Of a DNA stretch of 64,000 bases, positions 35,480 through 49,400 are shown in pieces. Below the pieces are notes generated by a model that saw only the letters and a list, made by a program, of their open reading frames with translations, searched no databases and had not been told where the DNA came from. The DNA lies in assembly GCA_030544235.1 (NCBI GenBank), contig CM060475.1:3115920-3179919 (forward strand), read 5' to 3'. The translations under genes and the position numbers were made by a program. The stretch comes from Lepturacanthus savala. Its lineage: Eukaryota > Chordata > Actinopteri > Scombriformes > Trichiuridae. Positions within the stretch are counted from its first letter, which is position 1. The number at the start of each line of letters is the position of its first letter.

Positions 35480-38269
35480 AAATAAAATATTATTTATTAT
35501 TTGTAATAATTATTATTTAAGTGTAATTATCACTGCAATTACACAATGATTATAAAGATGATTTATTGAAAAATCTATTTTCTGTTGTCCTTTACAATAA
35601 TGAATCTTGACACTGATGCATTCTCCCATTAATCACAAGCTGATGCTTAACTATTTGCCACTGACCTTTCTGTTGTGTGTTACATCCCATTTCGTATTGT
35701 ATATTCAGGCATTTCACCACGGATGTCCAAACTTTGAGGTCAACTACCTGATGATAGACATTTATTACTTTTTACTTGAATGCACAGTCTGGTTTTATGT
35801 GTGTGATTACATTTCTAATTCGGGAGTGAAGTGCAGGTTTACTGTGGCCTTCAGGTCCTTTGAAGTACACAGTGAGCTTCAGTTTGATGAATCATTTAGT
35901 CCAGCAGTTTACAATCTTTTCTAACTCATGGCCCACTTGAAATTTCTAAAAATCGCAGCTCACATCCAATGCCATAAACAATAGAGAGGTCAAATAATAC
36001 GTTGTCACAGCACTTTTTAATAAATGATGGAACATTCAGGAACTGGGTTAGTATCTGGGGAAGAAGCTGCAGAGGTAGTGGCTGGTTCTGGTTGTGGCAG
36101 CTCTCAGCCTGAGTTTCAGACACTGATTTCCCTGTATTTATCTACACTGCTTTACTGTATATTATAATTATTATCAAAGTAATAAAGGCCATGTCAAGCC
36201 TGTTTTTCACAATTAACATTATATATAATATAACTGTCTGGACAGTAGGTCTGGTATAGTTTTCATTTCTTTCTATATCTAAGGTCCTGTGTCGACATCT
36301 AAATGTATTTTAGTATAATCTATACATATATTATAATCTACTTTATTATTTTACTTCATATATATTCAATAGGATCATGGTACATGACATTTGAATCCGA
36401 ACACACATAGCACATATATGTTACGACTATTTCATCATTTGTGTTCGTTGTTTAACAATTATTTTCTTTAATTTTGAAGGTAAAAAAGTTAAACTTCCGG
36501 TACCAGTCAGGCTCACTGTAGTGAGCTTGATGCAACAGTTTTACGAGCTAGGGATTGTTTTTGTTCGGTGAAGGCTGCTCGTTTTCTATTCCGGCGTTCG
36601 CCGTTTGCACCAACAGCGGGGCGGCCAGACATAATGAGTCATCTTTTCAAAATAAGAAATAATTAAAATAAACAACATGCACTGTTATCACGTGCGTGCT
36701 ATTTGCACATTGAAGGTTACTGTAGGGTTCAATCTGTGCACTGTATTAGTAAGAAACATACACTAAATATATACCGCCATACATCCCAAACACTGCCCCA
36801 TAGCCAATTATAGAGGTGCTTCACAGCTTCAAACCATAAACATATCCTATTTTAAATCAACTGTCTGTCCATAACATATAGCCTGTCACTCCATGTAGGT
36901 CGACACCAATTGCACCTACATATAGCCTCATGCTGCGGTATGTGCTACTATACAGTCACATATCGCATTTCAACATGGGTTGGGTGTTCAGTAATAAATG
37001 CTGAGAATGCCGTGGAGTACAGATATAGGTTTGGCCCATCCCCAAATCTACGTGACACTAATCTCTGTAATAGCCCGGAGCAGATCTCCAACCATAAGCG
37101 CTGCTAAACGATTAGGAGGTCAAAGGTCTCAGGGGATTTCTGTGCCAAGCTGGAAGCTGAGTCACCTGTTCTATATCGGAGTGTTGGCGTTCATCTACAG
37201 CAAAACACACAGTTCTGTACATAGCGTAATGGCTGCAGCTCGGGGCTCTAACACTGGCTGGGTGAGGAGTTCAGTTCCTGTACATGTTCTGCCCCTGGCA
37301 GCGATTTTTGAACTTTCATCACAAGCGAACCTTCTCCGGAAAGAGCAAACAGTGCTCGGCTCTGTCCTGGAACTGTGGGGGGATGTTTTATCATTTCACA
37401 GATCCACCACGGCTGAAAATAATTGCGGGAAATATGAGTAATAAATAGCAGGATACTATATCAGGAAACATATTCATGGTCACCAAAGTTCACTGTGTAA
37501 TCAGATTATACTGCGTCACAAACAATTAACTAATTAAATTACAGGAATTCAAGGTGACCCTTGCACGAACTCCTTGCTTTAACAATCCTTTGCATGACAC
37601 CACAAGTGGAGGAACCTGAAAAATATCAAGTATCATGTTTGAATAATCAATGAGGTTATTTGAGATAGGATTAGATGAAAGATTAGACATTATTTGTCAG
37701 ATCTGAAAGGGAAACCGTCATTTAAAATGAAAAATTTGAGTCATAACACTGTTAATCACACACTTTTGTTTTTGACAACTAAAATAGAATATCTTCTCCC
37801 TCCGAGCAAAGTACACAAGCTCCTCTGATTCATTCAGCTCCGGATGTATGTTTGAAAATTTGTTCCGAGGTCACTGGTCACGAGGCACAAATAAACTCAT
37901 AATAATCTTGCAGTATATTGTAATTAAAGTGCTCTCATGATTTCAGCCAATCACAGCTCTTTTCAGAAAGTGGGGGTGTGGTCTGTTTTTCAGGTGTGAT
38001 ACCAGGAAGTTGATGGTGGAAGCTAGTAGCGACAGGTCGGAAGAAGCCAAAAACACGTTTAATATATTGTTTAGCATTTCAGTTTAAGGCAAGAGACTCA
38101 CATTCCTAGTGAATCCAATGATTAGGGTTAGAAACATGTTTAAATTGTAAATTTAAATGCAAAAATCTCGTGTGGTTTGAGAGTAAAATCAAGAAGCTGT
38201 AGAGCAATAATCACTATTAATGTACAGCTTGAGCTATTAATTAATCACATTTTTTCTCTTCTAAATGTA

Positions 38270-38460
38270 CCTTAAAGGAATATTTTTCAAATTTTTAGAC
38301 TCTTAACATGTCAGTGGATAAATATGCTTCAGAGAAATAGTCTTAATAATGTCAAAACTCAGTTTTGCCTTTAAACTGCTCAAACCAAACCAGCTTCATT
38401 CATATTGACGTGTTAAATTGAACATTTACTGAGTAATATGAGTCCTATTCACACAATGTA
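38270..38460 (+). repeat. Dispersed repeat, copy 2 (unclassified)
   Basis: It is homologous to 55600-55869: CTCTTAACATGTCAGTGGAT, GAGAAATAGTCTTAATAAT, TTTTGCCTTTAAA, ACTGAGTAATATGAGTCCTA. Confidence 0.6.
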
Positions 38461-38928
38461 GAGTCCAACTAATAAATGCAGTGATACACAACCAGGACTC
38501 TGGAAACCAATGGAAGTGTTTCATCTCCTGTTTCCCTGCGTTAGTGATGTTAAAATTAATTTAACTTTAAAAGCTCTAAATATAATTTCTATATTCAGAG
38601 TACGGCGAGTACCATACCTTTAAATACACAAACGACACCTGGAGACAACTGCTGGAACATCCTTGTAGCTTTATCTCCTCAACCGGTAAATTTAGCTGCT
38701 AACTTCATTTTTCTGTCATATCTAAATGTGATGTAATGTGCAGTGTGTGTTTTGCTAGGTTACTTAGGTAAAGTTATCATGAAAAGTGTTGATTTACTGT
38801 GCTACTTTAGTTTAGCCTTATGCTAACTGTAAACAGACTCTCTCCTCTGCTCAAATGGCTGTATTTAATGTTTTCTTTGTCGTTGTAGATGTTAGTGGTC
38901 TGCTGGGTTTTTTATGAAATCTGACTTA

Positions 38929-38980
38929 TAGCTGTGTTGTAGTAGCTAGCAGCTAGCAGCTAGCTACTACAACACAGCTA
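38929..38980. repeat. Perfect 22-bp inverted repeat with an 8-base spacer
   Basis: The left arm TAGCTGTGTTGTAGTAGCTA plus GC pairs exactly with 38959-38980. The spacer is AGCTAGCA. More AGCTAGC-like repeats and a second partial copy (CTAGCTACTAC) follow to about 39010. Confidence 0.9.
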
Positions 38981-39318
38981 GTTGCTAGCTTGTACTAGCT
39001 ACTACTTGTACCAGCTTGTGTGTGAGGCAGGTGAGCTTTATTGTACATGTCTATAAATCCTAGATATTTTTCTACAAAATCTCCTCTAAAAACACCGAAT
39101 TCGATGCAACATATAGGAATTAAGAAAAATATATCATTGAATGAAGCTGTGGAGGAGAAATATGGACATGAGGCAGGATTGGACATCAGCTTTTAGTACA
39201 TTTTATTAATAATATGTGAGTACTTTTACTTCTGTGACATTTTCAAGTAAGGGCTTTTACTTGTTATTGAGTATTTTTTGAAGACAATATTTCATTTTTT
39301 CTTTTCTAAAGGATCTAC

Positions 39319-39440
39319 ACTGCAAAGATGAACAATGAAAAATATTTTTTATTTGGTAAAATTAGTCCAGTATTGAGTAGAATTATCTAATTCCGCTTCC
39401 TAACTTGGGTCAATTTGGTCTTGTTTCAAGGAAACTAACA
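39319..39440. mobile_element. Fragment of the CACTGCAAA foldback MITE
   Basis: It begins CACTGCAAAGATGAAC and contains GTCCAGTATTGAGTAGAATT, matching 55870-55920. The right half is missing and is replaced by an AT-rich tract. Confidence 0.5.
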
Positions 39441-39631
39441 TACTATATCTATATATATATATATATTGATATAGTATATACTGTATATATAGGTACATAT
39501 ATATGTGTGTGTGTGCTTAAATACAGTTTAAACATTAAAAGCTATTTTAAAGATAATTTTGTGATTTGAACTTGGACTGGTTGGTGCAATCAAAGATGAT
39601 TTATGTTTTACACACGCACGCACGTACGTAT

Positions 39632-39711
<80 letters not shown>

Positions 39712-39721
39712 GTGTGTGTGT
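39632..39721. repeat. (AC)n microsatellite ending in (TG)n
   Basis: About 38 CA units are followed directly by ATATGTGTGTGTG, so the right end can fold back on the repeat. Confidence 0.97.
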
Positions 39722-40600
39722 AAGAATAGCAATTTTCTTACAAGGAGGCCTGAGTGGTTGCAGTTTCAGATCATTTTACAGCAATAACAATAAGTCTTAT
39801 TCCATAACAAAGCTCTGTGAAATGAAAGGAACGTAACACCCATGAGTCAGCAGCATTCAGCCATGACGGAGGGATGACTTGCATTACGCTCCTGTGGAAG
39901 AGGCGGGTTGTGTTGTGTGTCTATCTGTCTCCTTTTGAGTGGGGAAGACCTACAGTTCTGGTCCCAGAGATTTACCGCCAGCTAATCCCATTACTCAACT
40001 ATCAGATGCCAAATCCCCTCTAATGGTATTACACGTGCCAGAATTACGTATGATGATGCTTGCTAATGAGAGCTCAGCAGATATACCTTACTGGAACCAG
40101 TGGCCTCTGCGCTCAGAGTATAGCCCCCATGGCTCTGTGGCTTAATGGACTCAGTATTGAGTGTCGAGGGAAGTCAAATTTATCGACAAAGTTCTTTTTT
40201 TTTTTAAAAAAGCAGGTTGCTCACAAAGTGCATTGTAGAGCAACAAGGATGTGAATACATCTGAAACGTGGAATTGTTAATAGCTGAGGTTATAGCGGTG
40301 TGCATGCAGAGAGCTGCAGGACAACGGCAAGGACAAGTGGACACTTTAAATGCGAGCATGAATGATGAATGGACGGATGGGGTTTCACACACAGCAAATC
40401 AGAATATTGCAGCCACGTGGCCTGTTTCTGCAAGGATCTTTATCAAAAGGGCATGCACGCACTTTGAATAGAAAAGAAAAGCAATCACACAAATTTAATT
40501 TTGTCACCTCCAGCCTTATTTTATTCATACTTTTCTTAAGAACAGCCTGCGTGTGTTTTCATGAACTAGAACAGAAGCAGCTGCTCAGAATTTAACAAGT

Positions 40601-40746
40601 CAGTCACTCAGTCATTTTCTAAACCCACTTATTCCTCCGTAGGGTCGCAGGGGTCAGCTGGAGCCAATCCCATTACAGGCGAGAGGCAGGGATACCAGCC
40701 TACTACACCATTCACACACACACTCATGCCTACGGGCAATTTAGAG
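40601..40746 (-). mobile_element. SINE copy, strongly 5'-truncated
   Basis: Only the tail half of the SINE is present (from the CAGTCACTCAGTCATTT tail to GGGCAATTTAGAG). Exact 10-bp direct repeats TTTAACAAGT flank it at 40591-40600 and 40747-40756. This shows a truncated but real retrotransposition event, not later decay. Confidence 0.82.
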
Positions 40747-43700
40747 TTTAACAAGTATTATACGTAATTTATCTTATTTTGAAAAGCCAAATGCCTCCAA
40801 AAGATGATATTACATATCAGTTTTTTTTTTAATTTATACATGTTTTTTAGGCAATTGAGTTTGTTAATTTGATGTAATTTCGACTTTGTGTTAAGAATTT
40901 CCAATATTTAAAGGTCCCAATTCATAGAAAAATAAGACATTATATTCTATCTAGCTGTTATATAAATACTGTCAAGCTCAATTCAAGCCAGGTTCCTAAA
41001 ACTACAAATATATCTTCTTATAGTCAAATAAAGCACAGAAATGTATCAAAATAAAAGAAAAGGCCCTTTAAGTAATAAATTGTAGTGTCATTGCCTTTCA
41101 AGCGGTATTATGGGATCAAAAGTAATAAGTGCAATTTAATTCTGGCTGAAAATCATGTTCTATTCTTGACCCCTTGTGGTTTAATTCATTGCTTCCCTGC
41201 GTTGATGTAGAAGTGCACTTGTGTATATTCGTGATATCGCTGATTTCCAGCCAGGTCTTAATTTTCTCTTCACTCTTCATTTGCTGCTGTAACAGCCTTT
41301 TCAAACCTGGCTGCAGAGATTTGTTCCTATTCAGCTACAAGGTCGGCTGCTAAAATCTGTTCAGGTTCGTCCCAACACTGTTGGACTGGTGTTGAGGTCA
41401 AGATCTTTCACTCTGAACTGTGGAAAAGCATTTCTTTCCCTCTCTTACTGGCTCTGCAGCTGCTGAGAGTAAGAAACTATTCTGCAAACATTTAAAAAAA
41501 GAACTGCGGCGGAGTTGAGCAAAAATAGAATCAAAGTCAACATTTCCCACAGTGTCGATTCCATCAGGCAGCGCTCCAATATCGAACCAACAGCCCCCTC
41601 GTGGGCCAGTACGCTGTCGAAATCCTCCGAGATTCTTCAGCCAGAGAGGAAGTCAACATTATTGCTGCTTTGTGCTGCACCGAGAGCGAGATCATCACAT
41701 CAGAAGCTTGTTTAATTTAACACTTGTGATTAAAAACAATAGTGCCAGCAGGTAGTTCAGCGGCTGGCCAGCGTCGGCTCTATCGATGCACAGCCTCTCC
41801 GGCTAAAATCAAAGCTCCTTTTGCTCTTAAGCGCCCAGGAAAATGATTTATACGCCTGCTTTCGACTTGTCGCGATGCCACTCAGGGCGATTTATCTTGT
41901 CTTGGCTCTCGCTCTGTGTAGCGGGAGCTGGCCAACCAACCCCCCCCTCTTTCTGTTGTTTCAGCATGAATGATCTTTTCCATTGACAGCTTTGTTCGTC
42001 CCTGCAGGCATATCTGCACCTGTAACCAAAGCCTGGTGGATACCGGCCTAATTACTGTTCTCATCTGGCACCCAGCTGCCTTCCTTGTCCTCGCGCGAAC
42101 CCCTACACAGCAATACCACAGACGAGGAGGCATTAGCGAGTTAAAAATGAGCCTTCATCGCTGCCGCCGTCCCCGCTGCTGCATGAAAACCACATAGCTC
42201 TACAGCGGCGGCGGCGTTTCAGAGGCACAGAGAGAATGAGCAGAGGCGGAGTGTTGTTTTGTGGTTTCAAGGTCAGGAGCAACCTTGAAATTAGAAGGAA
42301 AGAACACACTAAATCTACAGTTACACCGCCAATCGTTGACAGTTCACACTTATGTCATGCAGGCAGGTATCAGTGTCTTCTTAATCCCTGGCGTGCCTGT
42401 AACAGCTACTGTTTTTACACCCAGACATGCAAGAGCTGTCAGCAGCGGCGGAGCCTCCGAACATCAGGAGCCCAGGGTGGACTGCAGGGGGACGAGCTGC
42501 ACCGCACACAAGGAGAACAGGTTCAGTCTGTGTATGCAACCATAACCTATGCAACCAAACACCTCAACACATCACATGATTTTAGCTCATAAGGTGATCT
42601 GAAACATCAGGCATTTCAGTATATTTAGCATGCCTCTAATTAAAATTATTGAGGAAAATAAGTGTAAAATGTCCTCAAAATCGCTTAAAATTGCAAATAC
42701 AGTTAATTTGAAACGGTGTAAATTCCTTCAGTGTAGAATAAAAATAAATCAAGTAATTGATTGAAATGCACATTTGTTTTAACTTAAATATTCTTACTAT
42801 GTTTTTAGTAATTAGCTCAAATGTTTTGTGTAAATGCTTCAATTTCCTTAGTAATTCTAACTATTAAATATACATAAATAATGAGGTTACTGTGTATTTA
42901 AGATTAATCAAATGTTAATTTGATCAGAATTTATTTTTACATATTAAGTTTAAATGAGTAAACTGAGCTTTTAATCAGAGCATACACATTAAAATCTTAG
43001 AAATAAGCTTAAATGAATCACTTAAGTCATTTTCAGGGTATGTGAATCATGTGGGTGCAACCTTCCCTGATTGGATAAAGGTCATACACATAATACTTCC
43101 TGGATCTGGTTCTATTGAACCTAGTCTGAAGTAGATGTGCAGGGATGCACATATATAAGCTCAAAAACCTGATTGTGATCCTCTTATTATTTATTTTCAT
43201 TAATTCTGCTCTGAACTCAATGCCATATGCACTTTTATTAAGGCCTGTGCTGTAGCATTTATATGCAAATCTTGCCCTTTGCCAAGCTGTTATATGAATA
43301 CTGTACATCTTCTTGTTTTTCCTCCATATTCAAAGCCTCTAAACAGTTGCGTGCAGACAGATCTGCAGAATTTCCTTCTGGTTCGTGCTCCTGTCGCAGA
43401 CCAGTCGGAGAGTGCAGTCTTTCAAAAAATGGAGTTTGATGCTTTGCGAGTTTCGGATCAGCAGCAAGGTGGAGCGGTGTTTTGTTGAACTGAGCCACCT
43501 CTCCTGAAATACTCCTCTTTATTTCCTGCTCAGGGCGAGGTGACGTGCTGCTGACAGCTCTAAATTTAATACTCGGAGGCCCAAAAATATGTGTCGTCAT
43601 GACCAGGCATGAAAATAAAACCTGCACTAAAGCTGAGGTGGCCCATGCTCCGAGCATGATGCAACGCTTATGCAATCGCACAATGAGACCGTGATATTTG

Positions 43701-44182
43701 GGGAATGTAACTCAGTACGCCAAAACCGTTTTTAGACGAGCTGTTGCCGACGTTGTGGCGGGCAGCTGTGCTGGAATAAAAGGACCATTTCCAAAAACAA
43801 TAGAGGAACAAGAGAGAGCGTGTGAAGTGAATTTCAGGGGACGTTAATTGAAAAAGTCTTACGGGCATTCAATCAATATTTGCACCTCTTGTTTAGGCAA
43901 CAGAATAACTGTTACATTCAGAGTCATTTTCTGCTGTTTCTCAGATGATTAAATTGGAAAAGTAAAGGTTATCCTTTTTCCTAGTGGCTAATAATGTAAT
44001 CAGAGTGTTTAACAAAGCACCTAAAGGTAAGAGTTGAATATTCAGTTGTATCTGACTGAATCACATTAAAGCATGAAGTAGAATTTTAATGAATTATTCA
44101 GAACATGAATGAATGTTTCTTTTCAGATTTTTGTACTTATAAAAAGACAGCGTTGCCTGAATATGTCTGGTTAACCTGAAAC

Positions 44183-44207
44183 CGACTCACAGCAGAGCTG
44201 TGAGTCG
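44183..44207. repeat. Short perfect inverted repeat (11-bp arms, 3-base loop)
   Basis: CGACTCACAGC, AGA, GCTGTGAGTCG. It sits about 90 bp before the AC microsatellite. Confidence 0.75.
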
Positions 44208-44293
44208 ACTCAGAGCAGGAAAAGCTCTGGTGTTCCAGCGATTATTACGATGCAAAGCAGCAATTAACGATCTGTTTTACAAGTCCAACATCA

Positions 44294-44297
<4 letters not shown>

Positions 44298-44367
<70 letters not shown>
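44298..44367. repeat. (AC)n microsatellite
   Basis: About 34 uninterrupted AC units. Confidence 0.97.
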
Positions 44368-44369
<2 letters not shown>

Positions 44370-45265
44370 CACACAATGGTCTTACCTGGAAGCTACGGAA
44401 ATGAGAATATGTTCGTAAAACTTTCTTCATGATTGATGTTGTCAGAGGTTTTGTTTTAGTTTTGATAGTTCTTTACTAGTTCTTTAGTTAATTGTTCAGG
44501 TTGAGTCATATGAATATTTGTTAAGTTCAGAGCCCTTTTTGATGTTGAGGTTAACAGTAATGAAACCGACAGTGATTTTCTGTAGGAACCAGGAAACAGC
44601 TCTTGTGTTAAAAGACTTGACCTCTGACCTCTTCTTGTGCGACTATATCACAATGTCACCTGACTTCCTCCTTTGCGCTGCTGTCACAAGTGACCACTTG
44701 TGATTGGATCTCACTTCCCAGCTCCGTGTTTAAACAGACATTGTTTCTGTTGCAAATGCATTGTCGCTTTTACCCGGCGGAAAGCAGCAAAGCACTTCCT
44801 GTGCTGGAGAATCCATTGGTTGTTGATGTGGCTTCAATCCTGTCTCAACGAGTATCTGGTGCGTTCACACCAGGACCGAGAGCCGTCTGCCTGTGACTGT
44901 GTGTTAGTGCCAGGTGTGAACAGGGCCCATGAGGTTCAATGACCTGTTTGGTCCCACCTCAGCTATTCTTTGCTTATTTTTGTTCTGTGCTGCAGCAGCA
45001 TTTTCCATAACTGGACGATGTGATGTGACGTGACATTTTCACATATTTAGGTGAGCAGGCAGAGCACAGTTTCCCTCTGATGCCTTCAGTTTTTAAACCG
45101 TAGATGCAGCAGAGTTGTACTGTAGTTTGGAATTAAGTTACAAAATAAAAACCTGAATTCTGTCCCCAGAGAAAGCCTCTGAGAAATGTAACTGTGACAC
45201 TTTAAAGAGGATTCATCCAAGCCTCCAGAGAAGTACTTGTTTGAATGCAAAAATGATGGTATATC

Positions 45266-45298
45266 TGTGTGTGTGTGTGTCTGTGTGTGTGTGTGTGT
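45266..45298. repeat. (GT)n microsatellite
   Basis: GT units with one CT interruption. A second GT tract lies at 45441-45478. Confidence 0.9.
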
Positions 45299-45440
45299 AC
45301 ACAGTAGTTGTCTTCACATGAGAAAGTCAGTGAACACGTGTTTACACGCCTAAAAGGGGATGAATTACTGCCTCCTGTTTACGTCCAATCAGACGGTGCG
45401 GAGGTCTATTCAAAGTGTCGTCGCTGGCTTAATCCCTCAC

Positions 45441-45478
45441 AGTGTGTGTGTGTTAGTGTGTGTGTGTGTGTGTGTGTC
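45441..45478. repeat. (GT)n microsatellite, interrupted
   Basis: GT units broken once by TTA. Confidence 0.9.
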
Positions 45479-45921
45479 GTAGATAATAGTTCTGGCCTTC
45501 CTGAACAGTGTGACAGCACTCAACAGCTGTGGGAAGCTCTGCCAAGAACCTCCTCTCTCTCTATGTCTGTGTTTCTGTCTCTCGCTCTGTTTCTCTGTTT
45601 TTCAGTTTTTTTCTTCACGTCTTCATGAACTAAAAAGCAGCTTGTAGCTCTATTCTGTCTCTAAAGCTGTTTACCGTCATGTTTTCACCTAGAACAACAG
45701 CAAATAAATGTTTCAACAAATGCCTTCCTGATTCAGATACTGATTCTGCACATTTGCAGCGGTAAGGCATCCTACATGTTTTCAATCTAAAATTTGCAGA
45801 TTTTTCTGTAGATTTTCAGACCATATTTGACATCTGAGTACACATAACTGACTATTTTCTCTGAACATACAGAATGCATGGTATTATATTACGATCACTT
45901 CTCTTTTATCAAGTCTCTTTT

Positions 45922-45936
45922 ATAAATAAGAACTTT
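45922..45936. repeat. Target-site duplication of the L1, 3'-side copy
   Basis: The 15 bases ATAAATAAGAACTTT recur exactly at 51699-51713 on the other side of the element. The last three T bases merge with the poly-T, so the duplication could be 12-15 bp. Confidence 0.92.
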
Positions 45937-46416
45937 TTTTTTTTTTTTAAATCTCTTTTTATTGAACACAAAACAGAGTTACAATCATGTTTGCAGTACA
46001 AAGTTTTGTCTTTTTTTTACATTTCTTATTGCAACCCTTCCCTCCCCCCACCCTTCAGAACATCTGTGCGTCTACCCATATTCAAACAGCAATAAAGCAT
46101 TTGCGAGTCATTTATGTACAGTACATTATATGCATCCTACCCCCCCAAAGATACAATCAATAACAGTGCTATTTGCCATCTTAAAAAACAAAACAAAACA
46201 AAACACCAAAAGTAGTAGCGTAGCACTAGGCTACCGCTACAATTATAATGACCATGAATACACTATGTATATTGCTACCATACAGGGGGAAATAGGAATA
46301 CAAATGGGTTATTTTAATATAAAAGAAAGGATAATAAAAAGAGAGAAAAAAAAACAGTGGCTAACAACATTATTGAACCTACTTTCATTAGGTGTAAGCT
46401 ATCAGGTCTTACTGTT
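45937..46416 (-). other. L1 3' UTR with polyadenylation signal and poly(A) tail
   Basis: The region between the ORF2 stop and the tail carries an (AAAAC)n-like stretch near 46188 and a C run near 46140 (plus strand). Its AATAAA signal (plus strand TTTATT at 45958-45963) lies about 10 bases before the poly(A), seen on the plus strand as a T run at 45933-45948. This marks a genuine, correctly processed L1 3' end. Confidence 0.85.
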
Positions 46417-49400
46417 TTATTCTGAGGGACTCTCAGGAAGTGTCTTGAGTTCTTCAAAATATTTTATTACTGGTTTCCAAGCGCCATAAAAACTGTCAAT
46501 AGACCCTCTAAGTGTATATTTTATCTTTTCCAATTTAAGATACATCATAAGGTCAGACAACCATACAGAAAGTTTTGGTGGGTAAGAAGATTTCCAGTGT
46601 AAAAGAATTTGTCTCCTTGCGATCAATGTTGAAAAAGCTATTATGTCTTTGAACCTTGAGATACCCCTACTATCAAGAGGCACAGTTCCAAAAATCGATG
46701 TAAAAATATTAGGCTCACATTCTATTCCCATTATTTCAGATAATGTTTTGTAAACTCCACCCCAAAATGAATTCAAGGAGGGACATGACCAAAACATATG
46801 TGTTAAAGTTCCAGGAGCCGTTTGGCATCTATTGCAATTTTCATCCACATTGTCAAATATCTTGGCCAGTCTAGCTTTAGAATAATGCATCCTATGTACA
46901 ATCTTAAACTGGATTAAGGCTAAACGTGCACAGGATGTTGTCCCATTAATCCTATGCACAGCTTCATCCCAAATACTCTCAGGAATAACTTCACCCATTT
47001 CATTATCCCACTTCATTTTTAGTTTCTCCTGGATATCGTCTTCATGAGACATGATTAAGGTGTGAATTCTGGAGATGATTCCCTTTGCATTAGGAGAGAG
47101 TGCAAACATGTCATCCAAAACTATGGAATCTGGCTCATTTGGAAAATCTGGTGTATTAGTTCTAACAAAGTGACGAATCTGTAGATACCTAAAATAGTCT
47201 GAGTTGTTTAGATTAAATTCAACACGCAGGTCATTGAAACTTGTGAATACCCCTTCCTTATAAAAATCTTTAAATTTAACAAGACCTTGCCTTTTCCATC
47301 TCAAGAATGTTGAATCTATATTAGGAGGAATAAACGCCTGATTATGACAAATAGGAGCCTGTATTGAAAACTGAGTTAAACCCATATATTTTCTGAATTG
47401 AAGCCAAATTCGTAATGTATGTGTAACTACTGGGTTTGAAGAGTATGATGAGATGGATAGAGGGACACTGGAGGTAACTAATGCTGGGAGTGATGTTGAA
47501 AGACATGAATTATTTTCAGCTTCACACCAGACATCCTCTGATGACTGGTACCAGTATACAATTTTCTGACAATTAGCCGCCCAGTAATATATTTGTAAAT
47601 TTGGCAGGCCCAGGCCACCACTTGTGCGATGTTTTTGGAGGTATTTTTTCTGTATTCTGGGATTTTTACCTGCCCATATAAAGGATGTGATACTCTTATC
47701 AATAGACTGAAAAAATGATTTTGGCAAATAAATGGGAAGACACTGGAAAAGATAAAGGAATCTGGGAAGAACGTTCATTTTTATACAATTAATTCTTCCA
47801 ACTAACGTCAAATTTATGGCTGTCCATCTCTGAAAATCAGACTTCAGTCTATCAACCAGTGGAGTGAAATTTTTTCCAAAGAGCTCTGTGAAAGTAGGAG
47901 TGAGATATATCCCCAAATACTTAAACCCATCTCTGGACATAGAAAATGGAATATCAGAATCTTGAAGAGCTTTTGCTTTACCGTTAATAGGGAAACACTC
48001 GCTTTTAGTAAAATTCAATTTGTAGCCAGAAAAAACACTAAATGTTTGCAACATATTAACCACATGTGGAACACTATGAATGGGGTCAGATATATACAAT
48101 AATAGATCATCTGCATAAAGAGACAAGTTATGCATCAGCCCCCCTCTATAAATTCCTGCTATTTCTGGCTTCGACTTAAGTGCAATAGATAGAGGTTCTA
48201 TAACCAAAGCGAACAAAAGAGGACTAATTGGTGAACCTTGTCGTGTTCCTCTTGACAGTGGGAAAAACTCTGAGTGGTTTCTATTGGTAACCACCGATGC
48301 CTTAGGTTTGAAATATAATAGCTCAATCCACTCTATAAAATTAGGCCCAAAATCAAATCTCCTCAAACACTCAAACAGAAAACGCCACTCGACCATATCA
48401 AAGGCCATTTTTGCGTCTAAAGATATAACCACCTCCGGTACCGTGTTAGTTGATGGTGTATATAAAACATTTAGGAGACGTCGCACATTAGCAAATGACT
48501 GACGTCCTAACATAAAACCTGTTTGGTCCGTGGAAATTATCTCCGGCATAGCTCTTTCCAAGCGGTGTGCAAGCACTTTAGCCAAAATCTTCACATCACA
48601 ATTAAGAAGTGAAATAGGGCGATATGACCCACAGTCCCTCTCATCCTTTCCTGGTTTTAATAGTAAAATTATAGAGGCCTCTGTTAATGTCCTGGGTAAA
48701 GTTTTAGTATTTTTACATTCATTAAACATAACATCTAAGATTGGAATTAATTGCCTGGAGAATTTTTTGAAAAATTCAACTGGGAAGCCATCTGGGCCGG
48801 GTGCCTTCCCACTCTGCATTGCACAAATAGCCCTCTTAATTTCGGTGGATGTAATAGGGACCTCTATTTCTGCTCTACTAATCGCATTTATTCTAGGCAT
48901 ATTCAACTTATTAAAAAAATCTGACATGGGTGTATTATCTGAAGGTGCTTCAGATGAATACAGGTTTGAATAAAATTCCTGAAAGGCATGATTTATTTCC
49001 ACAGGATCTGTTGTGAGATCACCATTTTCCTTCTCAATACATGAGATGTGTTGTTCAGCTGTTTTCCGTTTTAACTGATGAGATAACAGGCGGCCTGATT
49101 TTTCCCCATGTTCATACAAAAAGCCCTGTAATTTCAATAGCATCCTCTCAGTTTTTTCAGAAACCACCAATTCGTATTTCGCTTGTAGCTCCAGTCTTTT
49201 CTTATACAGTTCTGGACTAGGACACTCTGCATATTGGTTATCTAGTTCCTGAATGTTTTTTACCAAGCTGTCTAACTCCTTACGTCTGTTTTTATTCAAC
49301 ATTGATTTATAAGAGATAATTTTCCCCCTAAGCACCACTTTCAGCGTCTCCCACAACAAAGAAGAAGGAACTTCATCCGTTTCATTAAACTCCAAGAATT

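Larger units (their letters stand above)
36124..45921. other. Upstream intergenic stretch between acvr2a and the L1
   Basis: No gene is recognised. It holds the truncated SINE, AC microsatellites, the perfect hairpin and the unclassified repeat listed above. CpG-richer patches at about 36.5-36.6 kb (with ACTTCCGG) and 41.5-42.2 kb could be regulatory, but nothing more specific can be supported. Confidence 0.5.

Noticed and set aside
34080..36660. A divergent gene sharing the acvr2a promoter, such as orc4
   Set aside because: No plus-strand exon resembling ORC4 or any other known protein was found. In human, ORC4 lies at the 3' side of ACVR2A, so it would not be expected here.
39566..39836. 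Open frames made of Thr-His repeats
   Set aside because: They are translations of the (AC)n microsatellite. The same holds at 44200-44430 and 52437-52701.
48284..48973. Plus-strand open frames inside the L1
   Set aside because: They are antisense shadows of ORF2 and have no domain of their own. The same applies at 50657-51299 against ORF1.
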